Source: Alteromonadaceae bacterium
Lineage (GTDB): Bacteria > Pseudomonadota > Gammaproteobacteria > Enterobacterales > Alteromonadaceae
DNA: 64,000 nt
Direction of reading: 5' to 3'
NCBI GenBank assembly: GCA_016765535.1
Contig: JAESPQ010000054.1
Coordinates: 1 to 64,000 of the forward strand
The notes beneath the pieces were generated by a model, which was given only the letters and a program-made list of their open reading frames with translations, was not told the origin of the DNA and did not search any database. Made by a program: the position numbers and the translations under genes. Shown here one piece after another: positions 1 to 10,530 of the stretch; position 1 is the stretch's first letter, and each line of letters begins with the position of its first letter.

Positions 1-80
1 TCAGGTATATCGCTTAAGTTAATTTCATCATCTTTCATTGCGGCTATTTGTTGCCAATCAGTATTTGAAGCTTTGCTCAT
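1..80 (-). CDS. brnA: BrnA-type antitoxin, N-terminal part only (runs off left edge)
   Basis: Minus-strand reading from ATG at 80: MSKASNTDWQQIAAMKDDEINLSDIPE...; overlaps the 3' end of a BrnT-like frame, as in brnTA operons. Confidence 0.6.
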   Translation of the reverse strand, partial: MSKASNTDWQQIAAMKDDEINLSDIP

Positions 81-159
81 ATCTTTTTACCTCATATTTT
101 GTTGCTTTTCGTGCCGAAATAATTCTGATAGTACCACCCTCAACCTCAGAATAAACCGC
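58..159 (-). pseudogene. brnT: BrnT-type toxin, C-terminal fragment (5' part missing)
   Basis: Minus-strand frame ...AVYSEVEGGTIRIISARKATKYEVKRYEQSFKY* carries the BrnT-characteristic IRIISARKAT segment; stop TGA at 60-58. Upstream sequence is IS66. Confidence 0.7.
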
Positions 160-552
160 GCATTGCCAAAGATAGTTTAACCAGCAAAGCAATGACGTAT
201 TTGCACAATCAGTGGGATAAACTTACCGTATATTGCACGGATGGGCAATTGCGCATCAGTAATATTATGGCCGAAAATGCCATTCGTCCATTTGCTGTCG
301 GAAGACGGGCGTGGTTATTTGCTGACACACCAGCGGGTGCTAATGCCAGCGCTGTGCATTTTAGTTTAATTGAAACGGCTAAGTTGCATGGACTCGAAGC
401 ATACCAATACCTTAACTCAATATTTAAAGCATTACCTTATGCTGAAACTGTTGAAACTGTTGAAACTGTTGAAAATATTGAAGCACTATTGCCGTGGAAT
501 TTTAAAACGAATAAGATGGAAAATTAAGCACGTAGGTTCATTGAGCGCTTAC
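150..552 (+). mobile_element. IS66-family element, 3' remnant (transposase C-terminus plus candidate right inverted repeat)
   Basis: Frame around ORF 192-527 (RIAKDSLTSKAMTYLHNQW...AENAIRPFAVGRRAWLFADTPAGANASAVHFSLIETAKLHGLEAYQYL...LLPWN) is an IS66 transposase C-terminus; sequence ends in ...GAGCGCTTAC (543-552), matching the GTAAGCG-type IS66 terminus. Confidence 0.8.
443..469 (+). repeat. 9-bp tandem repeat (gaaactgtt x3) inside transposase remnant
   Basis: Direct reading; encodes ETVETVETV. Confidence 0.9.
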
Positions 553-918
553 AACAAAACTAACGTTAAGCCACAAGCTTAAATCCTAATAAAATAAACA
601 ATCATCAAATCCAGACAGAATAACTGATTGAATATTAGGATAAAATATTTTTATTGTTCAACATTATTAATGTCGATTTAGGTCAGTTAAGATCAAGTTA
701 AGTCACAAAATTTCTGTGACCTAAAAAACTTTTTAATAAAATAGCCCTAAGGTCAACAATTGCATATTTATGCTACTTTTTGCTGATTTAAGCACTAATA
801 AAAAAGAGCAAAACGAGAGGGAAAGTCACAGTGAGGTCACAAAGCTAAAAAGTTAACTATTTTGATGAAAATCAATAGATAGGTTTATTTTAACTTGTTG
901 AATTGTATAGTATGAAAT

Positions 919-995
<77 letters not shown>

Positions 996-1041
996 ACAGG
1001 AATTGTTGTACTTTTGGTATTAGATTTTCTAATCTAAAAAT

Positions 1042-1118
<77 letters not shown>

Positions 1119-1179
1119 TCCGAATGGTTTAAGTGAAATACTTAAACAAGCTTTAGTTGTTTTAATTCTACTAAAAGAA

Positions 1180-1270
1180 TAGTTCGAAAGCAGGATTTGA
1201 ATCTACGACCTTCGTCAATCCATAAGAGCTGAGTCCGACGATGAGTCTTTTTAAGCTGCTTCATCCCGCG
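1180..1270 (-). pseudogene. Degenerate tRNA-fMet copy
   Basis: Shares GCAGGATTTGAA.CTACGACCTTCG and AGCTGCT.CATCCCGCGTCCGAATGGTTT with the intact copies, but has insertions in the anticodon and D regions and a broken acceptor stem. Confidence 0.8.
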
Positions 1271-1592
1271 TCCGAATGGTTTTATCTTTCAACTATTATT
1301 TTAATAAAAGAAGATAAAATAAGCTAATAATCATTTTGATTCAGTTATTAGAGAATGTTTTCTAGTTAACTTTCGTCTCCCTGAAAACGAGGCGTATCAT
1401 AAGGAGTGTCGTATAAAATTGCAAGTAAGTTTTCATAAAAAAGTGATTTTTTTATCTTTGGTAAGTTTTTTGCTTTATTTACGAACTAATTGTTGGAATT
1501 AACAGCAATAGGTTATTTTTTTTCAAATCTTTGTTTAAAAAAGGGTATAATCTGCCCGTCAAAAATCACCGTATTTTCTTTGGAATATAACC

Positions 1593-3722
1593 ATGTATCA
1601 ATTTTTAGCGCTCACCTCTATTGGTGTTGAAGTTTTACTTAGTGACGAAATAAAAGCGTTAGGCGCAGAGCAGGTCGTGCAAAAGCCTGATGGTGTGCAC
1701 TTTACTGCCTCATTAGAGCTGGGCTACCGCATTTGTTTATGGAGTCGATTTGCAACACGCATTATGCTTAAACTTGCCCCCGAAGTTACTGCTGAATCTA
1801 AAGAAGCGCTTTATGATGCCGCAAAAGAAATTAATTGGACTGAACATTTTACTAACGAAAGTACCTTTGCTGTAGATTTTGTTGGTAAAAGCCAAGCCAT
1901 TCGTAATACCCAATTTGGGGGTTTAACCGTTAAAGATGCCATTGTTGATGGTTTTCGTGAACAAGGTTTAGAACGCCCCTCAGTGACTAAAGACTATCCG
2001 GATATTCGTATTCAAGCGCGACTATTAAAACTCAAAGTGACTTTTTATCTCGACTTTTCAGGTCGTAGTTTATTTCAACGTGGTTATCGTCAACATAGTG
2101 GTGCGGCTCCCTTAAAAGAGCATTTAGCCGCAGCGTTAGTCAAACGATCTGGTTGGTTAAACGATATTAGCAAGCCGTTGGTTGATCCAATGTGTGGTTC
2201 AGGTACTTTATTAATTGAAGCAGTGAGTATGGCTGCGAAAGTAGCCCCGGCTTTAGAACGGATTAATTGGGGCTTTAATGCGTGGTTGCTGCATGATGAA
2301 ACGTTATGGCTGCAAGTATTAACGCAAGCTCAAGAAGATTCACAGCAAGGTTTAGCTACACTAAAATGCAAAGTACATGGTGTCGATATAGATTCGCGCG
2401 TATTAAAAACGGCTGAGCAAAATGTTCGTCATGCTGGTTTTGGTCAGTATATTGATTTTAAATGTCGAGACATTAATAAATTAACTAATACCTTTGAACA
2501 CTCTGGAACCATTTTATTTAATCCTCCGTATGGAGAACGTATTGGTGAATTACCTGAACTTGTTGAAAACTTTGTGCTGTTAGGACAAATTTTAAAAGCA
2601 CAATTTATCGATTGGCGGGTTGCTATTTTTACCGCCAATGTTGAGCTATTAACGTTATTGAAATTAGCGACGAGTAAACGTTACAAACTTAAAAATGGCC
2701 CACTAGATTGTCAATTAGCCCTTTATGATATAAGCGAAAAGCAAGCACAATCAAGTAATGAAAAGAGTGAATTTGCAGAACAACATTCAGATTTTGCTAA
2801 TCGTCTTAAAAAGAATATTAAAAACTTAAAAGGCTGGTTAAAGGCCGAAAATATTGAATGCTATCGTGTTTATGATGCTGACATTCCTGAATTTAATGTC
2901 GCGGTTGATGTTTATGGTGAGTATGTTGTTATTCAAGAATATGCGGCACCTAAAAATATTGAAGAAGAAAAAACCGTAAAACGCTTACAAGAAGTGATTT
3001 ATTGGACACCGAAAATATTAAATATTACGCCTGATAAAGTATCGCTTAAAACGCGTGCTAAGAAAAAAGGTAAAGATCAATATCAACGACTTAATCAATC
3101 TCGCCAAGCGTTAATTGTGCATGAGCATGGAGCAAAATTAAAAGTGAATTTGTGGGATTACCTTGATACGGGATTATTTTTAGATCATCGTAAAACCCGC
3201 CAAATTGTTGCCAAAAAAGCGAAAAACAAAACGTTACTTAATTTGTTTGCTTATACTGGCAGTGTTTCACTGCAAGCCGCATTACATGGCGCTAGCTCTG
3301 TCGTTACGGTTGATATGTCAAAAACCTATTTAGAATGGACGCAAGACAATTTTGAACTCAATAATTTACGTGGTCATCAGTATCAATTTGTTCAAGCTGA
3401 CTGTTTAACTTGGCTAAAAAGAAATAGAACCCAATATGATGTGGTTTTTATTGATCCACCCACGTTTTCAAACTCTAAACGTATGGAAGATAGTTTTGAT
3501 GTACAGCGCGATCATGTTGTGTTAATTACCGATGCACTGCCTTCAGTTGCTGAACAAGGTGAATTAATTTTTACTAATAACAAGCGTGGTTTTAAAATGG
3601 ATTTTGAGGCGATGGAGCAGTTAGGTTTGCAGGTTAAAGAGTTAACCGCCATGACTAAAGATAAAGATTTTGCCCGTAATAAACATATTCATAATAGCTG
3701 GCAAATTACGCGTAAGCTATAA
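1593..3722 (+). CDS. rlmKL: Bifunctional 23S rRNA G2445-N2 / G2069-N7 methyltransferase
   Basis: 709 aa; THUMP plus two methyltransferase domains (DPMCGSGTLLIEA, FNPPYGERIGE, DPPTFSNSKRM). Confidence 0.96.
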   Translation: MYQFLALTSIGVEVLLSDEIKALGAEQVVQKPDGVHFTASLELGYRICLWSRFATRIMLKLAPEVTAESKEALYDAAKEINWTEHFTNESTFAVDFVGKSQAIRNTQFGGLTVKDAIVDGFREQGLERPSVTKDYPDIRIQARLLKLKVTFYLDFSGRSLFQRGYRQHSGAAPLKEHLAAALVKRSGWLNDISKPLVDPMCGSGTLLIEAVSMAAKVAPALERINWGFNAWLLHDETLWLQVLTQAQEDSQQGLATLKCKVHGVDIDSRVLKTAEQNVRHAGFGQYIDFKCRDINKLTNTFEHSGTILFNPPYGERIGELPELVENFVLLGQILKAQFIDWRVAIFTANVELLTLLKLATSKRYKLKNGPLDCQLALYDISEKQAQSSNEKSEFAEQHSDFANRLKKNIKNLKGWLKAENIECYRVYDADIPEFNVAVDVYGEYVVIQEYAAPKNIEEEKTVKRLQEVIYWTPKILNITPDKVSLKTRAKKKGKDQYQRLNQSRQALIVHEHGAKLKVNLWDYLDTGLFLDHRKTRQIVAKKAKNKTLLNLFAYTGSVSLQAALHGASSVVTVDMSKTYLEWTQDNFELNNLRGHQYQFVQADCLTWLKRNRTQYDVVFIDPPTFSNSKRMEDSFDVQRDHVVLITDALPSVAEQGELIFTNNKRGFKMDFEAMEQLGLQVKELTAMTKDKDFARNKHIHNSWQITRKL

Positions 3723-3757
3723 CCGTTAATAATTAACGAATAAAAGCGGAACAACGG

Positions 3758-3991
3758 ATGAAATATAAATTATATAGTAGCGAAGGCTGTCATTTATGCG
3801 AACAAGCGTTTGCTTTGTGTCAACAAGCCAATATTGACAGCCAAGTAGCGGTTATTGATATTGTTGAAGATGAAAATTTAGTGACCTTATACGGTATTAG
3901 TATTCCGGTATTAGAAAATACTGAAACGAGTGAAAAACTGTTTTGGCCATTTAGCCTAGAACAAATAAAAATAAACAATAAAACAAATTGA
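3758..3991 (+). CDS. Glutaredoxin-family / DUF836-like thioredoxin-fold protein
   Basis: 77 aa, LYSSEGCHLCEQA CxxC motif and SIPVL cis-Pro segment. Confidence 0.85.
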   Translation: MKYKLYSSEGCHLCEQAFALCQQANIDSQVAVIDIVEDENLVTLYGISIPVLENTETSEKLFWPFSLEQIKINNKTN

Positions 3992-4007
3992 GAATTTTAA
4001 ATAATTT

Positions 4008-5942
4008 ATGGAATTAATAAGATTAACTTCAGCAGAGCTTGCTTTTGGTGATGGAAAAATACTCGACAATACTGAATTTCGCCTTAAACAAGGTGAACGA
4101 GTTTGTTTAGTCGGCCGTAATGGTGCAGGTAAGTCGTCATTAATGCGTATATTAATGGGACAACAAAACCTCGATGATGGACAATTGGTTTTTTCTAATA
4201 ATATTCGGTTGGGAATGTTAGAGCAAGATCCACCAGAATCGTGTGATTTATCTGTATTTGATTATGTTTCTCAAGGTTTAGCTGAAAATGCCAAACTATT
4301 GCAACAATACCATCACCTTATTCATCAAGTTACTGAAACGCCTGATGAAAAAACGTTAAACAAATTAGCCGATGTGCAACAACAACTTGAACAAGCTAAT
4401 GCGTGGGAAGACGAGCAACGCATTGAACAGGTGCTAAGCACATTAAAATTATCACCCGATGATAATATCGCTGATTTATCAGGTGGCTGGCTGCGTAAAG
4501 TAGCGTTAGCTAAAGCATTGGTTACTGCCCCAGATGTTTTATTACTTGATGAGCCAACCAACCATTTAGATATTACCAGCGTTTTATGGTTAGAAAAATT
4601 TCTTAAAAACTTCACGGGAAGTATTGTTTTTATAAGTCATGATAGAGCTTTTATTCGTGCGATGGCAACACGTATTGTTGATTTAGACCGAGGTATACTT
4701 AAAAATTACCCAGGTAGTTATGATCAATATATTGAGCAAAAACAACATGATTTACAAGTTGAAGAACAACAAAATGCACTTTTTGACAAACGCCTTGCTG
4801 AAGAAGAAGTATGGATACGCCAAGGTATTAAAGCGCGTCGTACCCGCAATGAAGGCAGAGTACGAGCTTTAGAAAAACTGCGTGATGTACGCCAACAACG
4901 TCGTGAAGTTAAAAACCAAACAGATGCCAAAATTACCGAAGGTGATCGTTCAGGTAAGTTGGTATTTGAAGCAGAAGACTTATCAATAGCCTTTAATGAT
5001 GGTGCTGGCAACAACAATACCATTATAAAAAACCTTGATTTATTGATCTCTCGAGGTGATCGTTTAGCGTTAATTGGTGCCAATGGTACGGGTAAGTCAA
5101 CGTTATTAAAATTATTGATGGAAGAATACCAGCCAACGTCAGGTAAAATGCGTGTTGGTGTAAATTTAGATATTGCTTATTTTGATCAACATCGCGACCA
5201 GCTTGATCTTAATATGACCGTACAAGACAGTGTTGCTGAAGGTAAGCAAGAAGTGACCGTAAATGGTCGAACTCGCCATGTATTAGGCTACTTGCAAGAC
5301 TTTTTGTTTAGTCCAAAACGAGCACGCACCCCCATTAGGGCGTTATCGGGTGGTGAAAAAAATCGCTTGTTATTAGCACGTTTGTTTTTACGCCCCAGTA
5401 ACTTATTAATTTTAGATGAACCGACGAATGACTTAGATATTGAAACCTTAGAATTACTTGAAGAAGTCGTCGCTAATTATGCGGGTACTGTTATTGTGGT
5501 GAGTCATGACCGTGATTTTGTAAATAATACCGTGAATAGCTGTTTATATTTTGATGGTTCTGGCAGTATTAATCAAATTGTTGGTGGTTATGATGATGTT
5601 GATGCTTATCTTGCGTTAAAAGCATCGCAGCAGCAAATGGCGAAAGAACAAGATGAAAAAATTCGTCAACAGCAGCACAAAGAAAGTAAAACGGTTGAAG
5701 TCGCGGTAAAAGCAATACCTAAGAAAAAATTGTCATATAAAGAGTCGCGAGAGCTTGAAGCTTTGCCTGAACAAATAGATAATCTAGAAAACTTAATTAA
5801 TGAATTACAAGAACAAGTAAATAGTGCTGATTTTTTTAATCAATCTTCTGAAAAAACCAACGCAGTATTGAACCAGTTACAAGAATCAGAGTCCAAGCTC
5901 GAAGCTACTTATTCAAGATGGCAAGAATTAGACGAATTTTAA
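4008..5942 (+). CDS. uup: ABC-F ATPase Uup
   Basis: 644 aa; two Walker A (GRNGAGKSS, GANGTGKST), LSGG motifs, C-terminal coiled coil. Confidence 0.94.
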   Translation: MELIRLTSAELAFGDGKILDNTEFRLKQGERVCLVGRNGAGKSSLMRILMGQQNLDDGQLVFSNNIRLGMLEQDPPESCDLSVFDYVSQGLAENAKLLQQYHHLIHQVTETPDEKTLNKLADVQQQLEQANAWEDEQRIEQVLSTLKLSPDDNIADLSGGWLRKVALAKALVTAPDVLLLDEPTNHLDITSVLWLEKFLKNFTGSIVFISHDRAFIRAMATRIVDLDRGILKNYPGSYDQYIEQKQHDLQVEEQQNALFDKRLAEEEVWIRQGIKARRTRNEGRVRALEKLRDVRQQRREVKNQTDAKITEGDRSGKLVFEAEDLSIAFNDGAGNNNTIIKNLDLLISRGDRLALIGANGTGKSTLLKLLMEEYQPTSGKMRVGVNLDIAYFDQHRDQLDLNMTVQDSVAEGKQEVTVNGRTRHVLGYLQDFLFSPKRARTPIRALSGGEKNRLLLARLFLRPSNLLILDEPTNDLDIETLELLEEVVANYAGTVIVVSHDRDFVNNTVNSCLYFDGSGSINQIVGGYDDVDAYLALKASQQQMAKEQDEKIRQQQHKESKTVEVAVKAIPKKKLSYKESRELEALPEQIDNLENLINELQEQVNSADFFNQSSEKTNAVLNQLQESESKLEATYSRWQELDEF

Positions 5943-6014
5943 GCGTATTTTAATTGTATAAGCACAAATAAAATATAAAAAGTAAAAATACATTAAAAAA
6001 GAGCATAGTTGTAA

Positions 6015-7793
6015 ATGAACAAATTTTTAAAATCAGTAATTGCCATAGGAATAGCCAGTAGTATTACTAGTTTTACTAGTCAAAGCGCAACATATCAAGT
6101 TGTTGATACTAATAGTTTAACAACTCATAAATACAGTAATGCTAAAGCTCATAATGCGAGTGGTGTTATGGCGTTTTCAGCAAGCAGTGTATATAACTTT
6201 CCTGTGCAGTTTGACTTGTTAACTGAAAATGATTTTCAAGGCATTGAAAATTTAGCTTTTACTGGTAGTAAAACCAATACGCTATTAAATAGTATCGAAG
6301 ACCGCGTAGCATTGCGAGCAGGAACACCGACCGGAAATGATTTCGCTTGGGTGGTTAAATACTTGCAACAAAGCAATCAAGTAAAGAATAGTCGCTATCA
6401 AAAAGTAGGTGATAGCAATATTTTCCTTAATCAAGGTGATGTAAATACTGAAATCACTGTGTTTGATCAAGTATTAGCGAATGGCATTTTGTCGCGTTCA
6501 ACCTTTGATTTTGCTTACGGAATTACCAATGATAATTGGTTGTATGGTCGTGCTTCTGCTCCTTATTTACCCATAAATTTTACTGATAGTAATGGTGTTG
6601 ACGTTACTTATTGGAGTCGTGAATTTATCTCACGTGGTTTTTTAACACTAGATAATGGTAATACTATAAAAGAGGTACTGCCTCCAGAAAGTAATTATGG
6701 TGGTGAATCAGCACTATTAAAAGTTAATAATAACCATATTGGTGTTGGTTATGTTAGTACTAGTATAAAGCAAAGTGTACTTGATTTTTTCTTGTCTGAT
6801 ACTGGTGGCTGCGCAGATCCTACTGTATTAAAAGATATTCCTTTTGAAATTTGTATTGACCGAGCTAAAAAAGTTGAAAATGCAGGGATTTATTCATTAG
6901 AAGCCGCTAAGTTTACTTTTGACGGACAAGGAAATGTTACCAATACTGAACTATTAGGAAACTTAGTTACTCCTCATGTAGACGATATCCGTGTTTATAA
7001 AAGTTATGCCTTAGCGGTAAATAACCATGGTGTTGCCGTTGGTTATGCTACTGGTTGGACCAAAAATGACATAACGGAACCAAAAACTAATCAAACCCGA
7101 AATTTATATGCGGTAATGTATAAAGAGGGTAAGGCTATTTCGTTTACTAAAAATCCAGATAAAGAATTTGATTCTCGAGCCTTTGATATTAATGATGCTG
7201 GCATAGCGGTTGGTCATGTAACTAAATCGGTTAATGGTAGCGCTAGGACTAAATTTTATTATGTCGATACTAATAATGCTGATTTGACAATGGTATTTCC
7301 GAGTGATTTTTTTACAGGCTCGGCGAGTACCGCAACAGCCATTAATGAACAAGGCATGATTGTTGGTGAGGGGGAAGTTGAAACCCATAATGATAATATC
7401 AGAAATGGAACAACCAATAATCCTCGCCGCCGTCATGGTTTTTTATACGATATTAATAGCGATAAATTTAGTGATTTAAATGATTTTTTAAGCTGTAATT
7501 CTGATTATACTATTATTAGTGCTAGCGATATTAATGAAAATAATGAAATTTCAGCAACGGCAGTATTTAAAGTTGATCGCCATGATGCTTATGGTGAATT
7601 AGTTAAAGATAGTAGTGGCACACAATTAACGGAAGATGTATACCGAGCGGTAATGTTAACCCCCATTGCTGGTGAGATAGAAGATTGCTCAAAAGTTGAA
7701 AAAAAAGTAAAACGTCAAGGAGCTAGTTTTGGCTTATTTTCTTTATTACTGTTGCCGTTAGCTATGCTTAGACGCCGACAATATAAAAAATAA
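6015..7793 (+). CDS. DUF3466-family secreted protein with GlyGly-CTERM-like tail
   Basis: 592 aa; signal peptide; repeated INDAGIAVGH / INEQGMIVGE / NNHGVAVGYA segments; C-terminus RQGASFGLFSLLLLPLAMLRRRQYKK. Confidence 0.75.
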   Translation: MNKFLKSVIAIGIASSITSFTSQSATYQVVDTNSLTTHKYSNAKAHNASGVMAFSASSVYNFPVQFDLLTENDFQGIENLAFTGSKTNTLLNSIEDRVALRAGTPTGNDFAWVVKYLQQSNQVKNSRYQKVGDSNIFLNQGDVNTEITVFDQVLANGILSRSTFDFAYGITNDNWLYGRASAPYLPINFTDSNGVDVTYWSREFISRGFLTLDNGNTIKEVLPPESNYGGESALLKVNNNHIGVGYVSTSIKQSVLDFFLSDTGGCADPTVLKDIPFEICIDRAKKVENAGIYSLEAAKFTFDGQGNVTNTELLGNLVTPHVDDIRVYKSYALAVNNHGVAVGYATGWTKNDITEPKTNQTRNLYAVMYKEGKAISFTKNPDKEFDSRAFDINDAGIAVGHVTKSVNGSARTKFYYVDTNNADLTMVFPSDFFTGSASTATAINEQGMIVGEGEVETHNDNIRNGTTNNPRRRHGFLYDINSDKFSDLNDFLSCNSDYTIISASDINENNEISATAVFKVDRHDAYGELVKDSSGTQLTEDVYRAVMLTPIAGEIEDCSKVEKKVKRQGASFGLFSLLLLPLAMLRRRQYKK

Positions 7794-7887
7794 AAAACGG
7801 GTAAATAAAGTTAAACTTTTAGTTTAAGACAGACGCTAACACTCTTTTTAAAAACACTAAAAAGAATGTTAGTCATACTGCGATTTT

Positions 7888-8913
7888 TTAAACGCTACTT
7901 TGTGCCGACATCGCTAAAATGTTTTTTTGTGCGTCAATTAAATTTTGGCTTACTTGTTTTTGATGTTGAATAGCGGTAGATAAACTTACTGTGGTTATCG
8001 TGTTATTTTGTTCGGCGATCATTAGGCCTGTTTTATTGTCATTAAGGGCTTTAATGGCGGCAACGCCCATTTTAGTGGCTAAAATTCTATCTTCTGCTAC
8101 TGGTGAGCCGCCGCGTTGTATATAACCTAAAATACAAGCAGTGCAATCGGTTTGGGTATATTGTTTTAAGTCGATAGCTAATTGGTGCGCACCACCACGC
8201 CATAAATTTTCAGCAATAACAATAATATAACTTGATTGTGTTGTCGTTTGCGCTTTTTTTATGTGCTCTGCTATTTCATTTAAACGCGCTGATCTATCTT
8301 TTTCAGTATTAACAAAAAAATTTTCAAACGACAATACTTGTTCAGCAGCACAAGCAACGCCAACATTAAAGGTTATTTGACCGCTATGTCGCCCCATTAA
8401 TTCAACGATAAACACCCGCTCAAAAGCATCGGCAGTATCTCTAATTTTATCTATCGCTTCTATGGCGGTATTTACGGCGGTGGTAAATCCTATGGTATGA
8501 TCGGTGCCATCAATATCATTATCTATAGTGCCAGGAATACCAATAACTTGTCCTGACCAATGTTGTTGTAGTTTAAGTAAACCGTTAAATGAACCGTCAC
8601 CACCAATAACAATAAGCGCATCAATTTTTTCTTTTATTAAGGTATTAGCTGCCTGTTTTAATCCATCTTGATGATGAAATTCTTTGCAGCGTGCGCTTTT
8701 TAATAAAGTGCCACCTTGGTTGATCAAACCATGTACTTGCTTATGATCAAGTATAAAAAAATCTTGGTTAATTAAACCGTTATAACCATGTTTAAAACCT
8801 ATTATTTCAATTTTATAATGATGTGCAGCTAAGACCACGGCGCGAATAGCTGCATTCATACCGGGCGCATCACCGCCACTGGTTAATAGTGCCACTTTTT
8901 TAATTTTTTGCAT
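7888..8913 (-). CDS. pfkA: 6-phosphofructokinase
   Basis: 341 aa; LLTSGGDAPGMNAAIRAVV, IGGDGSFNGL, GTIDNDIDGTDHTIGF. Confidence 0.94.
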   Translation of the reverse strand: MQKIKKVALLTSGGDAPGMNAAIRAVVLAAHHYKIEIIGFKHGYNGLINQDFFILDHKQVHGLINQGGTLLKSARCKEFHHQDGLKQAANTLIKEKIDALIVIGGDGSFNGLLKLQQHWSGQVIGIPGTIDNDIDGTDHTIGFTTAVNTAIEAIDKIRDTADAFERVFIVELMGRHSGQITFNVGVACAAEQVLSFENFFVNTEKDRSARLNEIAEHIKKAQTTTQSSYIIVIAENLWRGGAHQLAIDLKQYTQTDCTACILGYIQRGGSPVAEDRILATKMGVAAIKALNDNKTGLMIAEQNNTITTVSLSTAIQHQKQVSQNLIDAQKNILAMSAQSSV

Positions 8914-8963
8914 GCTTGAATTTTTTCGACTATTTAATTAATAGAGCAATAATAGAGTGTTTA

Positions 8964-8997
8964 ATTTTAAAAGTAAAAAGGCAGCCGAGGCTGCCTT
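8964..8997 (-). terminator. Rho-independent terminator downstream of pyk
   Basis: Minus-strand AAGGCAGCC-TC-GGCTGCCTT followed by TTTACTTTT. Confidence 0.8.
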
Positions 8998-9030
8998 ATT
9001 TATTACAAAATAAACATTTTAGTTTTTTGC

Positions 9031-10485
9031 TTAGCCTTGTAAATGTGCTTTAGTGACTTTTAATATTTTTAACGTATTCGTTGCACCAACAGTTTCCATT
9101 AAATCACCGTGAGTAAAGATCACCGTATCGTTTACTTTTAAATCTGCACTTTTTAATACTTCTTTTAGTACTAAATCAGATAGTTTTGCATGATCCGTTG
9201 TTGATGAATCAAATAACACTGGATATACTCCACGGTAAATTGCCGTTTTATTCAATGTTTTAGCATGACGAGATAAAGAATAAATAGGTAATCCAGAAGT
9301 AATGCGTGACATAATTTTACTGGTGTGTCCCGACTCTGTTAGCGCAATAATTGCTTTTACACCATCTAAATGATTCGCCGCATACATAGCTGAAAGGGCA
9401 ATAGTTTCAGATACTTCTGAAAACATCATTTCAATACGGTGGTTGGAAGTATTCACTGAACTATGTTTTTCAGCGCCTATACAAACTTCAGCCATCGCTT
9501 TTACCGTTTCTACTGGATATTTACCTGCGGCTGTTTCAGCACTTAGCATTACCGCATCGGTACCATCTAATACCGCATTGGCAACATCCATAACCTCGGC
9601 GCGTGTTGGCATAGGTTGTTCGATCATGGTTTCCATCATTTGTGTCGCGGTAATGACAACACGGTTTAATTGACGACAACGAGCAATAATGTGCTTTTGA
9701 TGTCCAACTAAAGCGGCATCACCCACTTCAACACCCAAATCGCCACGGGCAACCATACAAACATCAGAGGCAAGAATAATCCCATCAAGTACTTTTTTAT
9801 CATTAACCGCTTCAGCACGTTCAATTTTAGCAACCAAACGCGCGTTACAACCTGCTTCTTGTGCTAATAAGCGCGCTTCACGCATATCGCTAGCATCACG
9901 CGGAAATGAAACGGCTAAAAAGTCAACGCCAATTTTTGCGGCAGTTTTAATGTCTTCTTTATCTTTAGTCGTTAGTGCCGGAGCCGTTAAGCCACCCCCT
10001 TGACGATTAATACCTTTATTGTTTGATAAAGGGCCGCCAACGGTTACTTCGGTAAATACTGAAGAACCTTTGGTTTCTAATACGCGCAATTGCACACGAC
10101 CATCGTCAAGCAGTAAAATATCACCAGCATGAACATCATTAGGGAGTGCTTTATAATCAATACCAACTTTTTCTTGGCAACCTTCACCTTTGGCTAAATT
10201 CGCATCTAATTCAAATTTCTCACCAATGACTAAACGAATAGGACCATCTTTAAAGGTAGACACACGAATTTTAGGCCCTTGTAAATCACCTAAAATACCG
10301 ACATAAATGCCTAACTCTTTAGCCAGTTCTCTTACTAGTGTGGCTCTGTCTATATGATCTTGCGCGCAACCATGAGAAAAATTCAGTCGGACAACATTAA
10401 CGCCTGCTGCTAGTACATCTTTTAATATCTTTCTATCGTCGGTTGCTGGCCCTAAGGTGGCAACTATTTTCGTTCTTCTAGGCAT
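9031..10485 (-). CDS. pyk: Pyruvate kinase
   Basis: 484 aa; [60 protein letters not shown]. Confidence 0.95.
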   Translation of the reverse strand: MPRRTKIVATLGPATDDRKILKDVLAAGVNVVRLNFSHGCAQDHIDRATLVRELAKELGIYVGILGDLQGPKIRVSTFKDGPIRLVIGEKFELDANLAKGEGCQEKVGIDYKALPNDVHAGDILLLDDGRVQLRVLETKGSSVFTEVTVGGPLSNNKGINRQGGGLTAPALTTKDKEDIKTAAKIGVDFLAVSFPRDASDMREARLLAQEAGCNARLVAKIERAEAVNDKKVLDGIILASDVCMVARGDLGVEVGDAALVGHQKHIIARCRQLNRVVITATQMMETMIEQPMPTRAEVMDVANAVLDGTDAVMLSAETAAGKYPVETVKAMAEVCIGAEKHSSVNTSNHRIEMMFSEVSETIALSAMYAANHLDGVKAIIALTESGHTSKIMSRITSGLPIYSLSRHAKTLNKTAIYRGVYPVLFDSSTTDHAKLSDLVLKEVLKSADLKVNDTVIFTHGDLMETVGATNTLKILKVTKAHLQG

Positions 10486-10530
10486 GGGGATCCTTAATTT
10501 TTAATCTAACTAAATATAATAACTGTTATT

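Noticed and set aside
370-582. 70-aa ORF (MKRLSCMDSKHTNTLTQYLKHYLMLKLLKLLKLLK...)
   Set aside because: Out-of-frame reading of the IS66 transposase 3' end and its 9-bp tandem repeat.
4724-5083. 119-aa minus-strand ORF
   Set aside because: Antisense to uup; shadow ORF.
7104-7436. 110-aa minus-strand ORF
   Set aside because: Antisense to the DUF3466 gene; no coding signature.
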